From positions 1 through 32,176 of the forward strand of contig SXIP01000023.1 of NCBI GenBank assembly GCA_005772825.1: 32,176 nt of DNA, written 5' to 3'. Origin of the DNA: Methylococcaceae bacterium. Its GTDB lineage: Bacteria > Pseudomonadota > Gammaproteobacteria > Methylococcales > Methylomonadaceae. A model generated the notes under the pieces. It worked only from the letters and a program-made list of their open reading frames with translations. It ran no database searches and was not told where the DNA came from. Positions 9,301-17,270 of this stretch are shown piece by piece. Positions within the stretch are counted from its first letter, which is position 1, and each line of letters begins with the position of its first letter. The translations under genes were made by a program, and so were the position numbers.

Positions 9301-12300
9301 CCGCTGCTGTTGGTGGTGAGCGAGGCGGCGTTTATTTCCAGGGAATCGCCTACACCGATACCGCCCGGCGCGGTGATGCTCAAGGCGGCGACACTGAGAT
9401 TGAGGTCGGCGTTATTGCCATCGAGCACACTCGCCCCGGTGATCAGCTTGAGGTCGGCGGTGTTTAACGGCGTGATAGAATCGCTAACCGTTATAGCGCC
9501 GGCGTTCGCACGGCCAATCACCAGCGTACCGGCGGTGATTTGATCCAGCTCGATGTCGGTGAGGCCGAGGGTGAGTGGATTGCCGCTGAGCACATCGGCG
9601 CCGCCCAGATTAATCAAGGTTCCCGCTGTGCGCGGCTGTACCGTGACAGTTCCGCTGCCGGCGTTGATCGATCCCAGGGTTGTGCCGGTAATCGCCAGAC
9701 TGTCGGCGGTGATCAGGATGGATGCGTTGCTGTTGGCGGTGGTGATAGAACCGCCCTCGGTCAGACAGATGGCCTCGCTGTTGGCGTTGCCGGTGCCGGT
9801 CACGTTAACCGATCCGCCGCCGGAAGTGATTTTAGCACCTAAAGCTACCCGAACACCGTAGTTGTTGCTTCCTGTCCCAAGGCCGCCGGTGCCGATAACC
9901 GTAACCATGCCGATACCCCCCGCGCTGATCTCGCCAAAGCTTACATCCACGCCGCTGCAGAAGGAACTATCTTCGCCGGAGCCACCGCCCTGTCCGGTGA
10001 CTCTGACATCGCCGCCACCGGAGGTGATTTGAGAGTTAAGACCGACCGTCACACCAAGGTTATGAACTTTCGTATGAGTGCTGCCGGTGCCGCTGACGGT
10101 CACCGACCCTGCTCCCCCCGCGCTGATTTGTGCGCCATCAAACAATGACACGCCCCAGCCCGAGCCGTTCGTTCCTATACCTCCCCCCTGTCCAGTGACG
10201 CTGACAGCACCGCCGCCGGAAGTGATTTGAGCATCTGAAGTTATCGAAACCCCGTAGTTGCTGAATCCCGGACTAGCTCCGCCGGTACCGTTGACCGTCA
10301 CCGACCCGGTACCGCCCGCACTGATCTGCGCGCCCCAGCCTACGAGCACACCAAAATTTCCGTAGCTTGCTCCTGGTCCGGAGCTCGCTCCTGAGCTACC
10401 GCCCTGTCCGGTGACGATGACCGACCCACCACCCGAGGTGATCTGAGTATTGGTGCCATATACCCCTACACCGTGGCTGCTCGAACCCGCACCACCGATA
10501 CCGGTCACGGTGACCGTGCCGATCCCCGCCGTGCTGATCTGTCCTGCATTGTCCACAACGACACCATCATTAAAGAATCCCGATTCGGAACCGCCGCCGG
10601 TACCTTTGACTGTCACCGACCCGGCGCCACCCGCGCTGATCTGCCCGCCCGAATTTATAAACACGCCGTAATTTTTTTCGCTCGCTCCGGAGCCGCCGCC
10701 TTGTCCTGTGACGATGACAGAACCGCCGCCCGAAGAGATCTGGCTATCGGAATCAGATACTAATACGCCAAAGCCCGAACCGGCGCCACCGATACCGGTA
10801 ACGGTGACCGTACCGGTCCCGGCGGCGCTGATTCTTCCAGCATTTACCACAACCACACCCTGATTGATGTATCCTGATGCGGAACCGCCGCCGGTACCGG
10901 TGACCGAAACCGATCCGTTACCGCCGGAGTTGATCTGCGCCCCGTCAGTCACGTACACACCGTAACTGATGGCGCCTGAACCACCCTGGCCGGTGACGGC
11001 GACCCTACCGTCCTCCGATTCAATCGATGCATGAGAAGTCACCCACACACCGAAGCCTTTAAGTACTGACCCGGAGCCGCCGGTGCCGTTGATCGTTACC
11101 GATCCGGCGCCACCCGCGCTGATGTCACTACCTATAAAGATACCGACGGCGCCGAAGCCTGCGCCGCCCTGTCCGGTGACGCTGATAGCGCCGCCTGCTG
11201 AGGATATCTCAGTCTTTTCGCCCCATATATCCACCCCGAAGCTGTAGTCTGCTTGTGCGTTGTCGCCGCCGACGCCGCTGATCGTCAGCGCGCCATTGCC
11301 ACGAATTTTCAGGCCGGAGTAGGCCCCGATAACCACGCCACTTTGACGATCGAGTCCATTACCACCACGGCCCAGTACGCTCAGGTTACCGGTTCCGTTC
11401 ACAGCAACGAAGGCCTGGTCGAAAATGACGCCGACAAAATCGCCTGCCGTCGCCGTGGTTTGCTGGTTGGCGGCGAGTCGGATGTCACCGTCGCCTGACG
11501 AGATCGAACGAGTGAACTTCATTCCGCCCGCCGTTTCAACAGTGAGGTCGCCGGCGCCGGTGCTTAATCCACCCAGCGTCATCGTGGGCGTACCGCCGCC
11601 GGTTCCAGCCAGCAAGGTCAAGCTACCGGTACCGGATGCAATTATAGTGTCGTTGACGTCTTGAAAGCTGATGCCGCCTGTTGCGCTATCGCCGGATCCG
11701 GTGTTATTACGGGTTTGTAATACCAGACTGACGTTGTTGGCGAGGGTCAGGGTATCGTCGGCTAAATCGTTCAGCGTAATCGCACTGCCGGCTTGCAAAC
11801 GAATTTGGGAGTTTTCGCTCGTATCGGTATTTTCAATGTTTCTCTCAAGAACAGAGCTCGGCGAAGCATTGGCAAACAACACATCGGCTTGAAATGCCGC
11901 ATTCGGCCCGCCGTTATCGATAGTCAGCGAGGCAACGGCCAATGTGTAGGCATAGCCGTTCAGCGCCAGAGGATCGTTGTCGATATGACCGTTGGAAGCC
12001 TCCAATTGCCAGTCACCGCCGAGCGCGGCATTGCCGGTGGGGTCGTTTGACGCGGCGACATCGGCGCCGGTGAGGCGCGCCAGACGGTTGATGAACTTTA
12101 TGCCAAGGCCGTTTTCGGCGATGTTACAGCCGTATAAAAGCAGGTCGCCGGTGGCCGTCAGCGAGTCGCCTATTTGTTGTAAAGCGTCTTTATACTGGGC
12201 CAGATTGCTGCTGTTCAAGGCGCCGGAACCTAAAGACAGCGAACCGTCACTGCCGTGCGACAGGATGTGGATGGCGTCCAGTCCGGTACGTCCTTTCAAG

Positions 12301-12431
12301 ATTTCCGCCATTTGCAAAACACCGTCTTGGTCGGCGTTTAACAAATGGACTTCAACATCAGGGCCTAATTCAGTCAACAGACTTTGGTAGTCGGTAAGAT
12401 TGGAATCGATAAAAACAATGCTGTTGCTCAT
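6387..12431 (-). CDS. Giant DUF4347/beta-repeat/RTX exoprotein, probable type I secreted adhesin
   Basis: The 2014-residue protein lacks an N-terminal Sec signal. Residues 4-155 match the DUF4347 type (HILSHGSDGSLSLGS, LLLYGCNIAENG). About residues 310-900 hold some 15 units of roughly 30-36 residues, alternating ISAGGAGSVTV-GTGG and ITSGGGSVIVTGQGG types with GV-V strands between, suggesting a beta-helix or beta-solenoid. Filamentous-haemagglutinin-like sequence follows, then an Ig-like domain near 1500-1600 (SLVTITFSEAVTAFDNADLT), a cadherin-like stretch to about 1740, and RTX calcium repeats (GGSGNDSMNGGAGND) near 1755-1840 and 1890-1925. The end, DRFVFN...DTLTDFHSGQDII, resembles RTX type I secretion tails. 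A likely role is surface attachment or biofilm. No HlyB/HlyD/TolC gene is nearby. AAGGAT precedes the ATG. Confidence 0.88.
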   Translation of the reverse strand: MSNSIVFIDSNLTDYQSLLTELGPDVEVHLLNADQDGVLQMAEILKGRTGLDAIHILSHGSDGSLSLGSGALNSSNLAQYKDALQQIGDSLTATGDLLLYGCNIAENGLGIKFINRLARLTGADVAASNDPTGNAALGGDWQLEASNGHIDNDPLALNGYAYTLAVASLTIDNGGPNAAFQADVLFANASPSSVLERNIENTDTSENSQIRLQAGSAITLNDLADDTLTLANNVSLVLQTRNNTGSGDSATGGISFQDVNDTIIASGTGSLTLLAGTGGGTPTMTLGGLSTGAGDLTVETAGGMKFTRSISSGDGDIRLAANQQTTATAGDFVGVIFDQAFVAVNGTGNLSVLGRGGNGLDRQSGVVIGAYSGLKIRGNGALTISGVGGDNAQADYSFGVDIWGEKTEISSAGGAISVTGQGGAGFGAVGIFIGSDISAGGAGSVTINGTGGSGSVLKGFGVWVTSHASIESEDGRVAVTGQGGSGAISYGVYVTDGAQINSGGNGSVSVTGTGGGSASGYINQGVVVVNAGRISAAGTGTVTVTGIGGAGSGFGVLVSDSDSQISSGGGSVIVTGQGGGSGASEKNYGVFINSGGQISAGGAGSVTVKGTGGGSESGFFNDGVVVDNAGQISTAGIGTVTVTGIGGAGSSSHGVGVYGTNTQITSGGGSVIVTGQGGSSGASSGPGASYGNFGVLVGWGAQISAGGTGSVTVNGTGGASPGFSNYGVSITSDAQITSGGGAVSVTGQGGGIGTNGSGWGVSLFDGAQISAGGAGSVTVSGTGSTHTKVHNLGVTVGLNSQITSGGGDVRVTGQGGGSGEDSSFCSGVDVSFGEISAGGIGMVTVIGTGGLGTGSNNYGVRVALGAKITSGGGSVNVTGTGNANSEAICLTEGGSITTANSNASILITADSLAITGTTLGSINAGSGTVTVQPRTAGTLINLGGADVLSGNPLTLGLTDIELDQITAGTLVIGRANAGAITVSDSITPLNTADLKLITGASVLDGNNADLNLSVAALSITAPGGIGVGDSLEINAASLTTNSSGANGNQFIAEADGLTAIDLNAGSGLISLTAAGVIQDSDSNVDVHADSAKLESGTGVGANGNAVVTIVAHLAARVSTSGDIVIHNNGALTIDIVDGLIGLSAAAGAINLSTSSPLTVSADVIATGNVTLASNDSAGGDDDLTVNNNASVQSTGGDVILDAGDDFTLAAGASITSTTGNVIISVDPVGADADTGLGGMFTIAGAITSGGVTLLLGGNDDDTFNIRSDLTANANGSNGSDTFNFGNDGSLGAGFIVGGGGADDIINGDANGNVFTITGVNSGSLTGKTNSWSAIANLGGGAGVDNFILNGGSLSGTLRNFGAGGDTLSGTGDISGALSVGSGGVISPGVDSISAINTGSLTLSVGAELAMDIDGNGGDADIINVSGSVNLSGSTLNLLKAGTFTIGQSFTLINNNGADAVIGTFDGLAEGANVLKIFPGDIAGFISYTGGSGNDVVVTIRESIEPTSEIVVADTSLTAGETSLVTITFSEAVTAFDNADLTIANGTLTAVTSSDGGVTWTATLTPNANIIDATNIISLNDSGIRDLAGNFGIGTTHSNNYAIDNDAPLTAITGLPDSIDYQEGKLPAQPLQPWSALVFQDADGGRIQQATVSIDGFKPGDWLLIDTGNSSLSAHYNSLTGLLTLTGAGSQAAYRQVLQSLKFFSTRDIITPESRDLQLTVTDPYGHLISSHTELSLKPSIIIGTPLTDSLNGTYASDLIQGLASDDQLNGFGGNDRLEGGSGNDSMNGGAGNDIILGGNGDDTLLGGIGNDRAFGGAGNDLFKGGTIGNDRYIGGGGFDTVDYRASTDGVTVSLLSTAPQFVSTDSGNDTLVSIENLGGSQYNDKLIGNAVNNLLIGYGGNDTLSGGKGQDTLTGGGGVDRFVFNTAPGAGNLDTLTDFHSGQDIIVLSAGVFTAYAGQVGQTVGLSATLSYDAGTGLLVYDADGAGALAAIDIALLGTVSHPAALGNDFLIVA

Positions 12432-12528
12432 GGCGCTATCCTTTAAATTTTAGCAATAAGGTTGATTTTTAATTATTCTTCACCCCCTTTGAAAAAGAGG
12501 CAGTTAAATCCAGGTTACGTTTTCGGTT

Positions 12529-12601
12529 CGTTCTCAAGCCATAACTCGGACATGCTGTCTTGGAAGTTCTAGTTTCCAAAATTCTTCAAGCCGGAGCCTA
12601 T
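12529..12601 (+). repeat. Degenerate copy of the GTTCCCA-GCTCCGG palindromic repeat
   Basis: This stretch aligns by eye with 17171-17244. The best part is TTGGAAGTTCTAGTTTCCAA followed by AATTCTTCAAGCCGGAGCCT, against TGGAAGCTCCAGCTTCCA and AATTCTTGAAGCTGGAGCTT. The arms have decayed, so it is probably an old copy. It is the main content of the 312-base gap 12432-12743 between the exoprotein start and the orphan gene, and it lies upstream of the exoprotein gene. Confidence 0.6.
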
Positions 12602-12703
12602 AAATAACGAAGTGAATGAAGGCGCACAAAGTCCTCTTTTAGTCGAGATAAAACCCGCTTACAACCGGGTATTGGCTTCGGCTTTACGACACAGATAAAA
12701 TAC

Positions 12704-12735
12704 AGCCCGGATTCCGCTTACCTTGCCTCCGGGCT
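12704..12735 (-). terminator. Hairpin after the orphan gene, possibly a REP element
   Basis: The arms AGCCCGGA (12704-12711) and TCCGGGCT (12728-12735) pair perfectly around a 16-base loop. On the minus strand the hairpin comes 8 bases after the stop of the 118-residue gene and is followed by a T-rich but interrupted stretch (TATTTTATCT). This could end that transcript before the exoprotein gene. The TAGCCCGGA-type sequence also resembles widespread REP repeats, so it may be both. Confidence 0.45.
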
Positions 12736-12743
12736 ATGTTGTT

Positions 12744-13100
12744 CTATCTACTCCATGTAATTAAGGGCAGATATAGAGAACGTGCAGACCCATCCTCTAC
12801 ACTTATATAAAATCTGACAATATCCGTTAGCTCGGGCTTGATATCCAAACGGACAACACCCGCCCCTTCCTGAGCAGGCCCCCGCAGCCGAAGCACTCCC
12901 GTGTCACGATGAAGTACGCCAATAAAAGCTTTCGGCCTGAATTCCGAAGGGCCGGGACGTCGATACATAACATCATAGCCATCCACCCGCAGGCGAACAT
13001 TCATAAAAAACTCTTGCGTATAAACGTCTTGTACGTCCGGCGTTATTCCGGCTTCTATAAATTCATCCTGAAGCCATGCCATTTCTACTGGATTTGTCAT
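12744..13100 (-). CDS. Uncharacterised 118-residue protein
   Basis: I do not recognise a family. The protein begins MTNPVEMAWLQDEF, is soluble in appearance and rich in short beta-like stretches (VYTQEFFMNVRLRVDGYDVMY, broken by loops), with no signal peptide or membrane helix. A good ribosome site, AGAGGAA, stands 6-7 bases before the ATG, which supports a real gene. It is divergent from the large regulator gene and co-directional with the exoprotein gene, from which it is separated by about 310 bases with a hairpin and an old repeat. A function linked to either neighbour is possible but only position suggests it. Confidence 0.7.
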   Translation of the reverse strand: MTNPVEMAWLQDEFIEAGITPDVQDVYTQEFFMNVRLRVDGYDVMYRRPGPSEFRPKAFIGVLHRDTGVLRLRGPAQEGAGVVRLDIKPELTDIVRFYISVEDGSARSLYLPLITWSR

Positions 13101-13136
13101 AAATATTCCTCTTTAACTAGTTGAATGTGTTTAAAA

Positions 13137-13166
13137 ATTTTATTTTTACCGCTTTACTTAGGCCAA
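13137..13166 (-). promoter_or_regulatory. Candidate sigma70-like promoter for the 118-residue gene
   Basis: On the minus strand TTGGCC (13161-13166) and TAAAAT (13137-13142) are separated by 18 bases, about 35 bases before the ATG. The match is fair rather than strong. Confidence 0.35.
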
Positions 13167-13178
13167 GTAATTTTTCAG

Positions 13179-13224
13179 TTTCTGGAAACCGCGCGTTTCC
13201 GTCCGGATCGAGAAACTCCAGAAA
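13179..13224. promoter_or_regulatory. Nested inverted repeats in the divergent regulatory region
   Basis: Outer arms TTTCTGGA (13179-13186) and TCCAGAAA (13217-13224) enclose an inner dyad GGAAAC (13184-13189) / GTTTCC (13195-13200). The site lies in the 211-base space between the divergent orphan gene and the BTAD regulator. It could be an operator for either; chance is possible for short arms. Confidence 0.35.
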
Positions 13225-13275
13225 ACACATTGTTCAAATAACAAGCATTTTCTGTAATAATGAGCCTACACCCCC

Positions 13276-13294
13276 ATCGTCCACTGATCGTCCA
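13276..13294 (+). promoter_or_regulatory. Direct repeat with 11-base period before the BTAD regulator start
   Basis: ATCGTCCA occurs at 13276-13283 and again at 13287-13294, spaced by CTG, so the period is 11 bases. Binding sites of SARP-type BTAD activators are known as direct heptamers with an 11-base period placed 8 bases before the -10 box. Here an AT-rich box (TTAATA/TAATAA, 13302-13308) begins 7-8 bases after the second copy, and the start codon is at 13312. Self-regulation is inference. Confidence 0.4.
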
Positions 13295-13311
13295 TTAGCA
13301 ATTAATAATAA

Positions 13312-16300
13312 ATGAACCCTTTCCCGCTGGATCATTGCCTGAAGCTTCGACTTTTGGGTGGTTTCGATGTCCGTTTGAACGACCTTTCCATTGGCGGGTT
13401 TTACAATAAGATGCGCGCCCTGCTGGCCTATCTTGCCTTGGAACGGGAGCAGGACCACAGCCGGGACATGTTGGCTGAATTGTTGTGGGGAGAACATGAC
13501 AGACAAGCCGCGCGGGATAATTTGCGGCGTACTTTGGCGAATTTGCGCGGCGCTCTGGAAGCACCCAGCGGCCTGACACTGTTTACCGCCAGTAAGAATG
13601 CCATCCGCTTTAGTCCCAATGCCTATATCGATGTGCTTGATTTCAATGGCTGGCGGCTCGCCGCAGAAGTTAATCTTGACGACTTGCAAAGCCGCGACGA
13701 GCGGGTTATCGCTCTCTACGAAGGCGAATTGCTGGCGGGCCTGAGTTTGCCGGACAGCCCTGGATTCGACTATTGGCTCCAGATACAACGGGAAACCCTG
13801 CACCGCCATGCCCTCGCCTTACTGGAGCGGTTATCGGAACGTTACACACAATCCGGCGATTACCAAAAGGCGCTGCAATTCGCCTTACGCCATAAGGATT
13901 TGGAACCCTGGAACGAAAACACCCATCGCCGGATTATGCGTTGTTACGCGATGAATAACCAAGCCAGCGCGGCTATCCAGCAGTACGAGATTTGCTGCCG
14001 TTTCCTTAAAAATGAATTGGGCCTGACACCCGACGAAGCCACCCGGCAATTGGCCGAACGTATTCATAGCGGCGAGTTTTGGTCTGAAACGCCCCCGACA
14101 TCAACAACATCTCCACTATCCCTACTGTCCGCTATCGGGCAAACGCCGGCGGAGCGGAGGCAGGTAACGGTACTCTATTGCGAATTGCAGCCGACCTCGG
14201 TTGAGGATGCCGATGAGGCGATGGCCTTACTACAAACGCCGCAGTCACACTGCCTGGCAATCATCCGCAGGCACGCGGGACATATCGAGCAAATCCACGG
14301 CGGTGGCTTGTTGGCGTATTTCGGTTACCCCAAGGCCCATGAAAACGCCGCCCGCCATGCCGTAGAAGCAGCCTTGGCGGTCACCGGCGAACAATTCCGG
14401 GAGATCGATATTCGCGCCAGTGTCCACACAGGGCTTATTATCACAGGCGGCGGCTCGTCGGTGCCGGATACGGTGGGCAGGACCTCACGGATCGCCATCC
14501 AGTTAGTACAGAGCGCCGGGGCCAATGCTATTGTGATCAGCGAAGAGACACGTTGTCTTGTGGACGGCTACTTCGCTTACCTGAGTTTGGGCATGCAAAG
14601 CTTGCCGGGTTTTGCACGGCCATTGGAATTGTTCAACGTTACCGGTGCAAGCCATGCCCGTACGCGTCTGGAGGCTGCCGCGCAGCTGACCCCGTTAGCC
14701 GGACGCAAATCCGAACTAAACAGACTCATCGAGTTATGGGAAGAAGCCGTACAGGGTGCATGCCGTATTGTATTGGTGCAGGGCGATGCGGGTCTTGGCA
14801 AATCCCGTTTGCTGCACACGATGAAAGCCCGGCTGACCGGCCAAACCCATGTACTCAGAGAGTTACGCTGTTTCCCGGAGTTGGGCCAGTCACCTTTCCA
14901 GCCGCTGATAGCAATGCTCGAAGACATTCTTGATTTCGCCGCCAATGACAGCCCGAAGGTAAAATTCGCCAAGCTGGCCGGTTATTTAAAGACGCATTAC
15001 CCGACATCGGCAGAAGACGCCCTCCCCTTGCTTGCCCAGTTGCTTGCCTTGCCGACACAACATCGCCCAATGTCCGGCTATTCGCCGCAAAAGCAGAAAG
15101 AACAGACTCTCTCCATTCTGCTGACCTTGTTGCAAGCCCTGGCGACACAAGCACCTGTTTTGTTGATTGTTGAAGATTTACATTGGGCTGACCCTTCCAC
15201 GCTGGAATTGTTGACATTGTTCGTTCGGCAAAAATCGCCGGTGGCTATTCTTGCCCTGTTTACGGCCCGCCCTGAATTTACTCCACCCTGGATGGGAGAA
15301 CTTTTCACGTCGCTGCCACTGATGCCCCTTGTTGACGATGATGTGGCGGATATGCTGCTGTCCTTAAACAGCAAGCTGCCCGCCGATGCGATACACCGCA
15401 TTGTGGAACGCGCCGACGGGGTCCCGTTGTTTATCGAAGAAATGGCGAAAATGGTCGCCATAGACGGCGGTGCAGAGATACCGGCAACCTTGCATGATCT
15501 ACTCGCGACGCGTATCGATCATATCGGCAATGCCAAAGCCACCGCACAGCTTGCCGCCACCCTGGGGCGTGAGTTTGCCGTAGATTTGCTGGGCAAAATT
15601 TCCCCTGACGAACCTGCCGTCCTGACCCATTTCTTAAGCGCGCTGCAGGATGCCGGATTGGTGTTTCAAATGGATGACAATACCTGCCAGTTCAAACATG
15701 CCTTGATCCAGGAAGCGGCCTATCAATCCCAAACCAAAGTTGCCAGGCAAGCGGCCCATCAGCATATTGCCCGGATACTGACTCGCGATTTCCCTGATGT
15801 CGTAGGCACTCGGCCTGAACTTATCGCTCAACATTTGACTTCGGCAGGAGAAAACCGGCAGGCGATTGTTTATTGGAACAAGGCCGGACAACGGGCCATC
15901 ATGAATTCCGCCAATCTGGAAGCGATAGGTCATTGTCAGGCCGGATTGCAAGGCTTGACGACATTGCCGCCCGACCCGGAACTGAAAAAACTGGAGATCC
16001 TGTTCAATCTTAATTTGGGCACTGCGTTGATCGCCACAACCGGCTATGGTTCCAGTGAGGCCTGCCAGGCTTACCAACAGGCTTTGGAATTGAGCGGAAG
16101 CGTGGGCGACAATGCCGGCTTGTACAATGCCTTATGGGGCATGTGGTTGACATCAAGCTCTCGCGTGGGTCATGCGCACTCGCTGGAACTCGCGGAAAAA
16201 CTGCTGCATCAGGCCGAACAGAACAACGACCTGCTGCAACTCCAGCAAGCCCATTATGCCATGGGTAACAGTTTGTTCTGGACCGGGCAACCTGAGCAAG

Positions 16301-17139
16301 GCCGACTCCATCTCGAAAAGTCTATGTCGCTTTATCAGCCGGCACACCACGAACTGATGGTGAGTCAATTCGGTGAAAATATTTGTGTTTCGAGCGGCGC
16401 CCTTTTATTGTTGGTACTGTGGCTTCTGGGCCGCCCCAAACAGGCGGATGAGGTCAGTCAACGAACAGTGGCTTTGGCCCGGCAAATCGACCATCCCTTT
16501 AGCCTGGGATTTGCGCTCAGCAACGCCGCCATGCTGAATCGCTGGATGAAGCAGGTTGAAAAAACCAAGCTGCTGGCACAGGAAGCCATCGCTCTGTCGC
16601 ATGAATACGGCTTATCGTTCTGGCTGGGCATGGCGAACTGTTCTTATGGCTGGGCGCTGGCGATGCAGGGCCGGAATGAAGGGATTGCCCTGATACGGCA
16701 AAGTCTGGATGCCATTGACGCCATCATGAGCGGCGCCAAGATTTTGTTCCTTGCACCCTTGTTGGAAGCACAGATCCAATTGGGACAGTTTAACGCAGCA
16801 CTGGCTCTAATAAACGAAGCCCTTGACGTGGTATGGGCAAAGGATGACCGGTTTTTTGAAAGTGAGTTTCATCGACTCAAAGGCTTGTGCCTGGAGGCGC
16901 TATCTCCACCAGTCCCGGAGGCTGCGGAAGATTGTTTCATACAGGCGCTTGTCATCAGTCGCCGTCAGGGGGCGAAAGCCCTGGAACTGCGCGCGGCCAC
17001 CAGTCTGGCGGGCTTATGCTTGCAACAACGCAGGCAAGAGCAAGCCTGGCATGTGTTGGAGGAAGCCTATAGCGGCTTCGGCGAAGGATTGGAAGGCGCC
17101 GACCGGCAAGTAGCGGCTCAGTTGCTTAATGGCTGGTAA
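13312..17139 (+). CDS. BTAD / degenerate class III cyclase / AAA ATPase / TPR signalling regulator
   Basis: The protein has 1275 residues. Residues 8-100 form a winged-helix DNA-binding domain (LKLRLLGGFDVRLN at its start) and 105-255 a BTAD helical domain (NENTHRRIMRCYAMNN). Residues 276-445 resemble a class III nucleotide cyclase (RRQVTVLYCELQ, LLAYFGYPKAHENAARHA), but the usual metal-binding aspartates appear lost: the FADL-like position reads YCEL and the GDG position reads GGG. Residues 460-750 are an AAA/STAND-like ATPase with Walker A GDAGLGKS (491-498) and Walker B LLIVEDLHWAD (about 617). The rest is TPR-like helices. It probably senses a ligand or partner and regulates transcription in an ATP-dependent way. 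No ribosome site precedes the ATG. It is divergent from the small orphan gene beside the exoprotein. Confidence 0.85.
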   Translation: MNPFPLDHCLKLRLLGGFDVRLNDLSIGGFYNKMRALLAYLALEREQDHSRDMLAELLWGEHDRQAARDNLRRTLANLRGALEAPSGLTLFTASKNAIRFSPNAYIDVLDFNGWRLAAEVNLDDLQSRDERVIALYEGELLAGLSLPDSPGFDYWLQIQRETLHRHALALLERLSERYTQSGDYQKALQFALRHKDLEPWNENTHRRIMRCYAMNNQASAAIQQYEICCRFLKNELGLTPDEATRQLAERIHSGEFWSETPPTSTTSPLSLLSAIGQTPAERRQVTVLYCELQPTSVEDADEAMALLQTPQSHCLAIIRRHAGHIEQIHGGGLLAYFGYPKAHENAARHAVEAALAVTGEQFREIDIRASVHTGLIITGGGSSVPDTVGRTSRIAIQLVQSAGANAIVISEETRCLVDGYFAYLSLGMQSLPGFARPLELFNVTGASHARTRLEAAAQLTPLAGRKSELNRLIELWEEAVQGACRIVLVQGDAGLGKSRLLHTMKARLTGQTHVLRELRCFPELGQSPFQPLIAMLEDILDFAANDSPKVKFAKLAGYLKTHYPTSAEDALPLLAQLLALPTQHRPMSGYSPQKQKEQTLSILLTLLQALATQAPVLLIVEDLHWADPSTLELLTLFVRQKSPVAILALFTARPEFTPPWMGELFTSLPLMPLVDDDVADMLLSLNSKLPADAIHRIVERADGVPLFIEEMAKMVAIDGGAEIPATLHDLLATRIDHIGNAKATAQLAATLGREFAVDLLGKISPDEPAVLTHFLSALQDAGLVFQMDDNTCQFKHALIQEAAYQSQTKVARQAAHQHIARILTRDFPDVVGTRPELIAQHLTSAGENRQAIVYWNKAGQRAIMNSANLEAIGHCQAGLQGLTTLPPDPELKKLEILFNLNLGTALIATTGYGSSEACQAYQQALELSGSVGDNAGLYNALWGMWLTSSSRVGHAHSLELAEKLLHQAEQNNDLLQLQQAHYAMGNSLFWTGQPEQGRLHLEKSMSLYQPAHHELMVSQFGENICVSSGALLLLVLWLLGRPKQADEVSQRTVALARQIDHPFSLGFALSNAAMLNRWMKQVEKTKLLAQEAIALSHEYGLSFWLGMANCSYGWALAMQGRNEGIALIRQSLDAIDAIMSGAKILFLAPLLEAQIQLGQFNAALALINEALDVVWAKDDRFFESEFHRLKGLCLEALSPPVPEAAEDCFIQALVISRRQGAKALELRAATSLAGLCLQQRRQEQAWHVLEEAYSGFGEGLEGADRQVAAQLLNGW

Positions 17140-17170
17140 TTACCATAATGTATTTCGCTGGTTTAGTACT

Positions 17171-17268
17171 CGTTCCCAAGCTCCGGCTTGGGAATGCGGC
17201 CCTGGAAGCTCCAGCTTCCAGAATTCTTGAAGCTGGAGCTTCTCGAATTTGGGTCCCCAAGCTGGAGT
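17171..17268 (+). repeat. GTTCCCA-GCTCCGG palindromic repeat, hairpin-rich copy
   Basis: Three small hairpins follow one another: TTCCCAAG..CTTGGGAA (17173-17194), TGGAAGCT..AGCTTCCA (17203-17220) and a related GAAGCTGGAGCTTC block. The order matches the larger elements at 24790 and 27319. With the next feature it fills the 414-base gap after the regulator. The hairpins could also end the regulator transcript. Confidence 0.75.
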
Positions 17269-17270
17269 GG

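Noticed and set aside
9780-11500. CRISPR-like regular repetition
   Set aside because: The repetition is coding, imperfect and of protein-repeat length; there are no identical short repeats with unique spacers.
6612-12390. Many long open frames on the plus strand, such as 7990-9057 and 6612-7196
   Set aside because: They lie opposite the repetitive, GC-rich exoprotein gene, have proline- or valine-rich low-complexity translations and no ribosome sites; they are shadows of the minus-strand gene.
14138-14650. Active adenylate cyclase
   Set aside because: The key metal-binding aspartates do not appear at the expected motifs.
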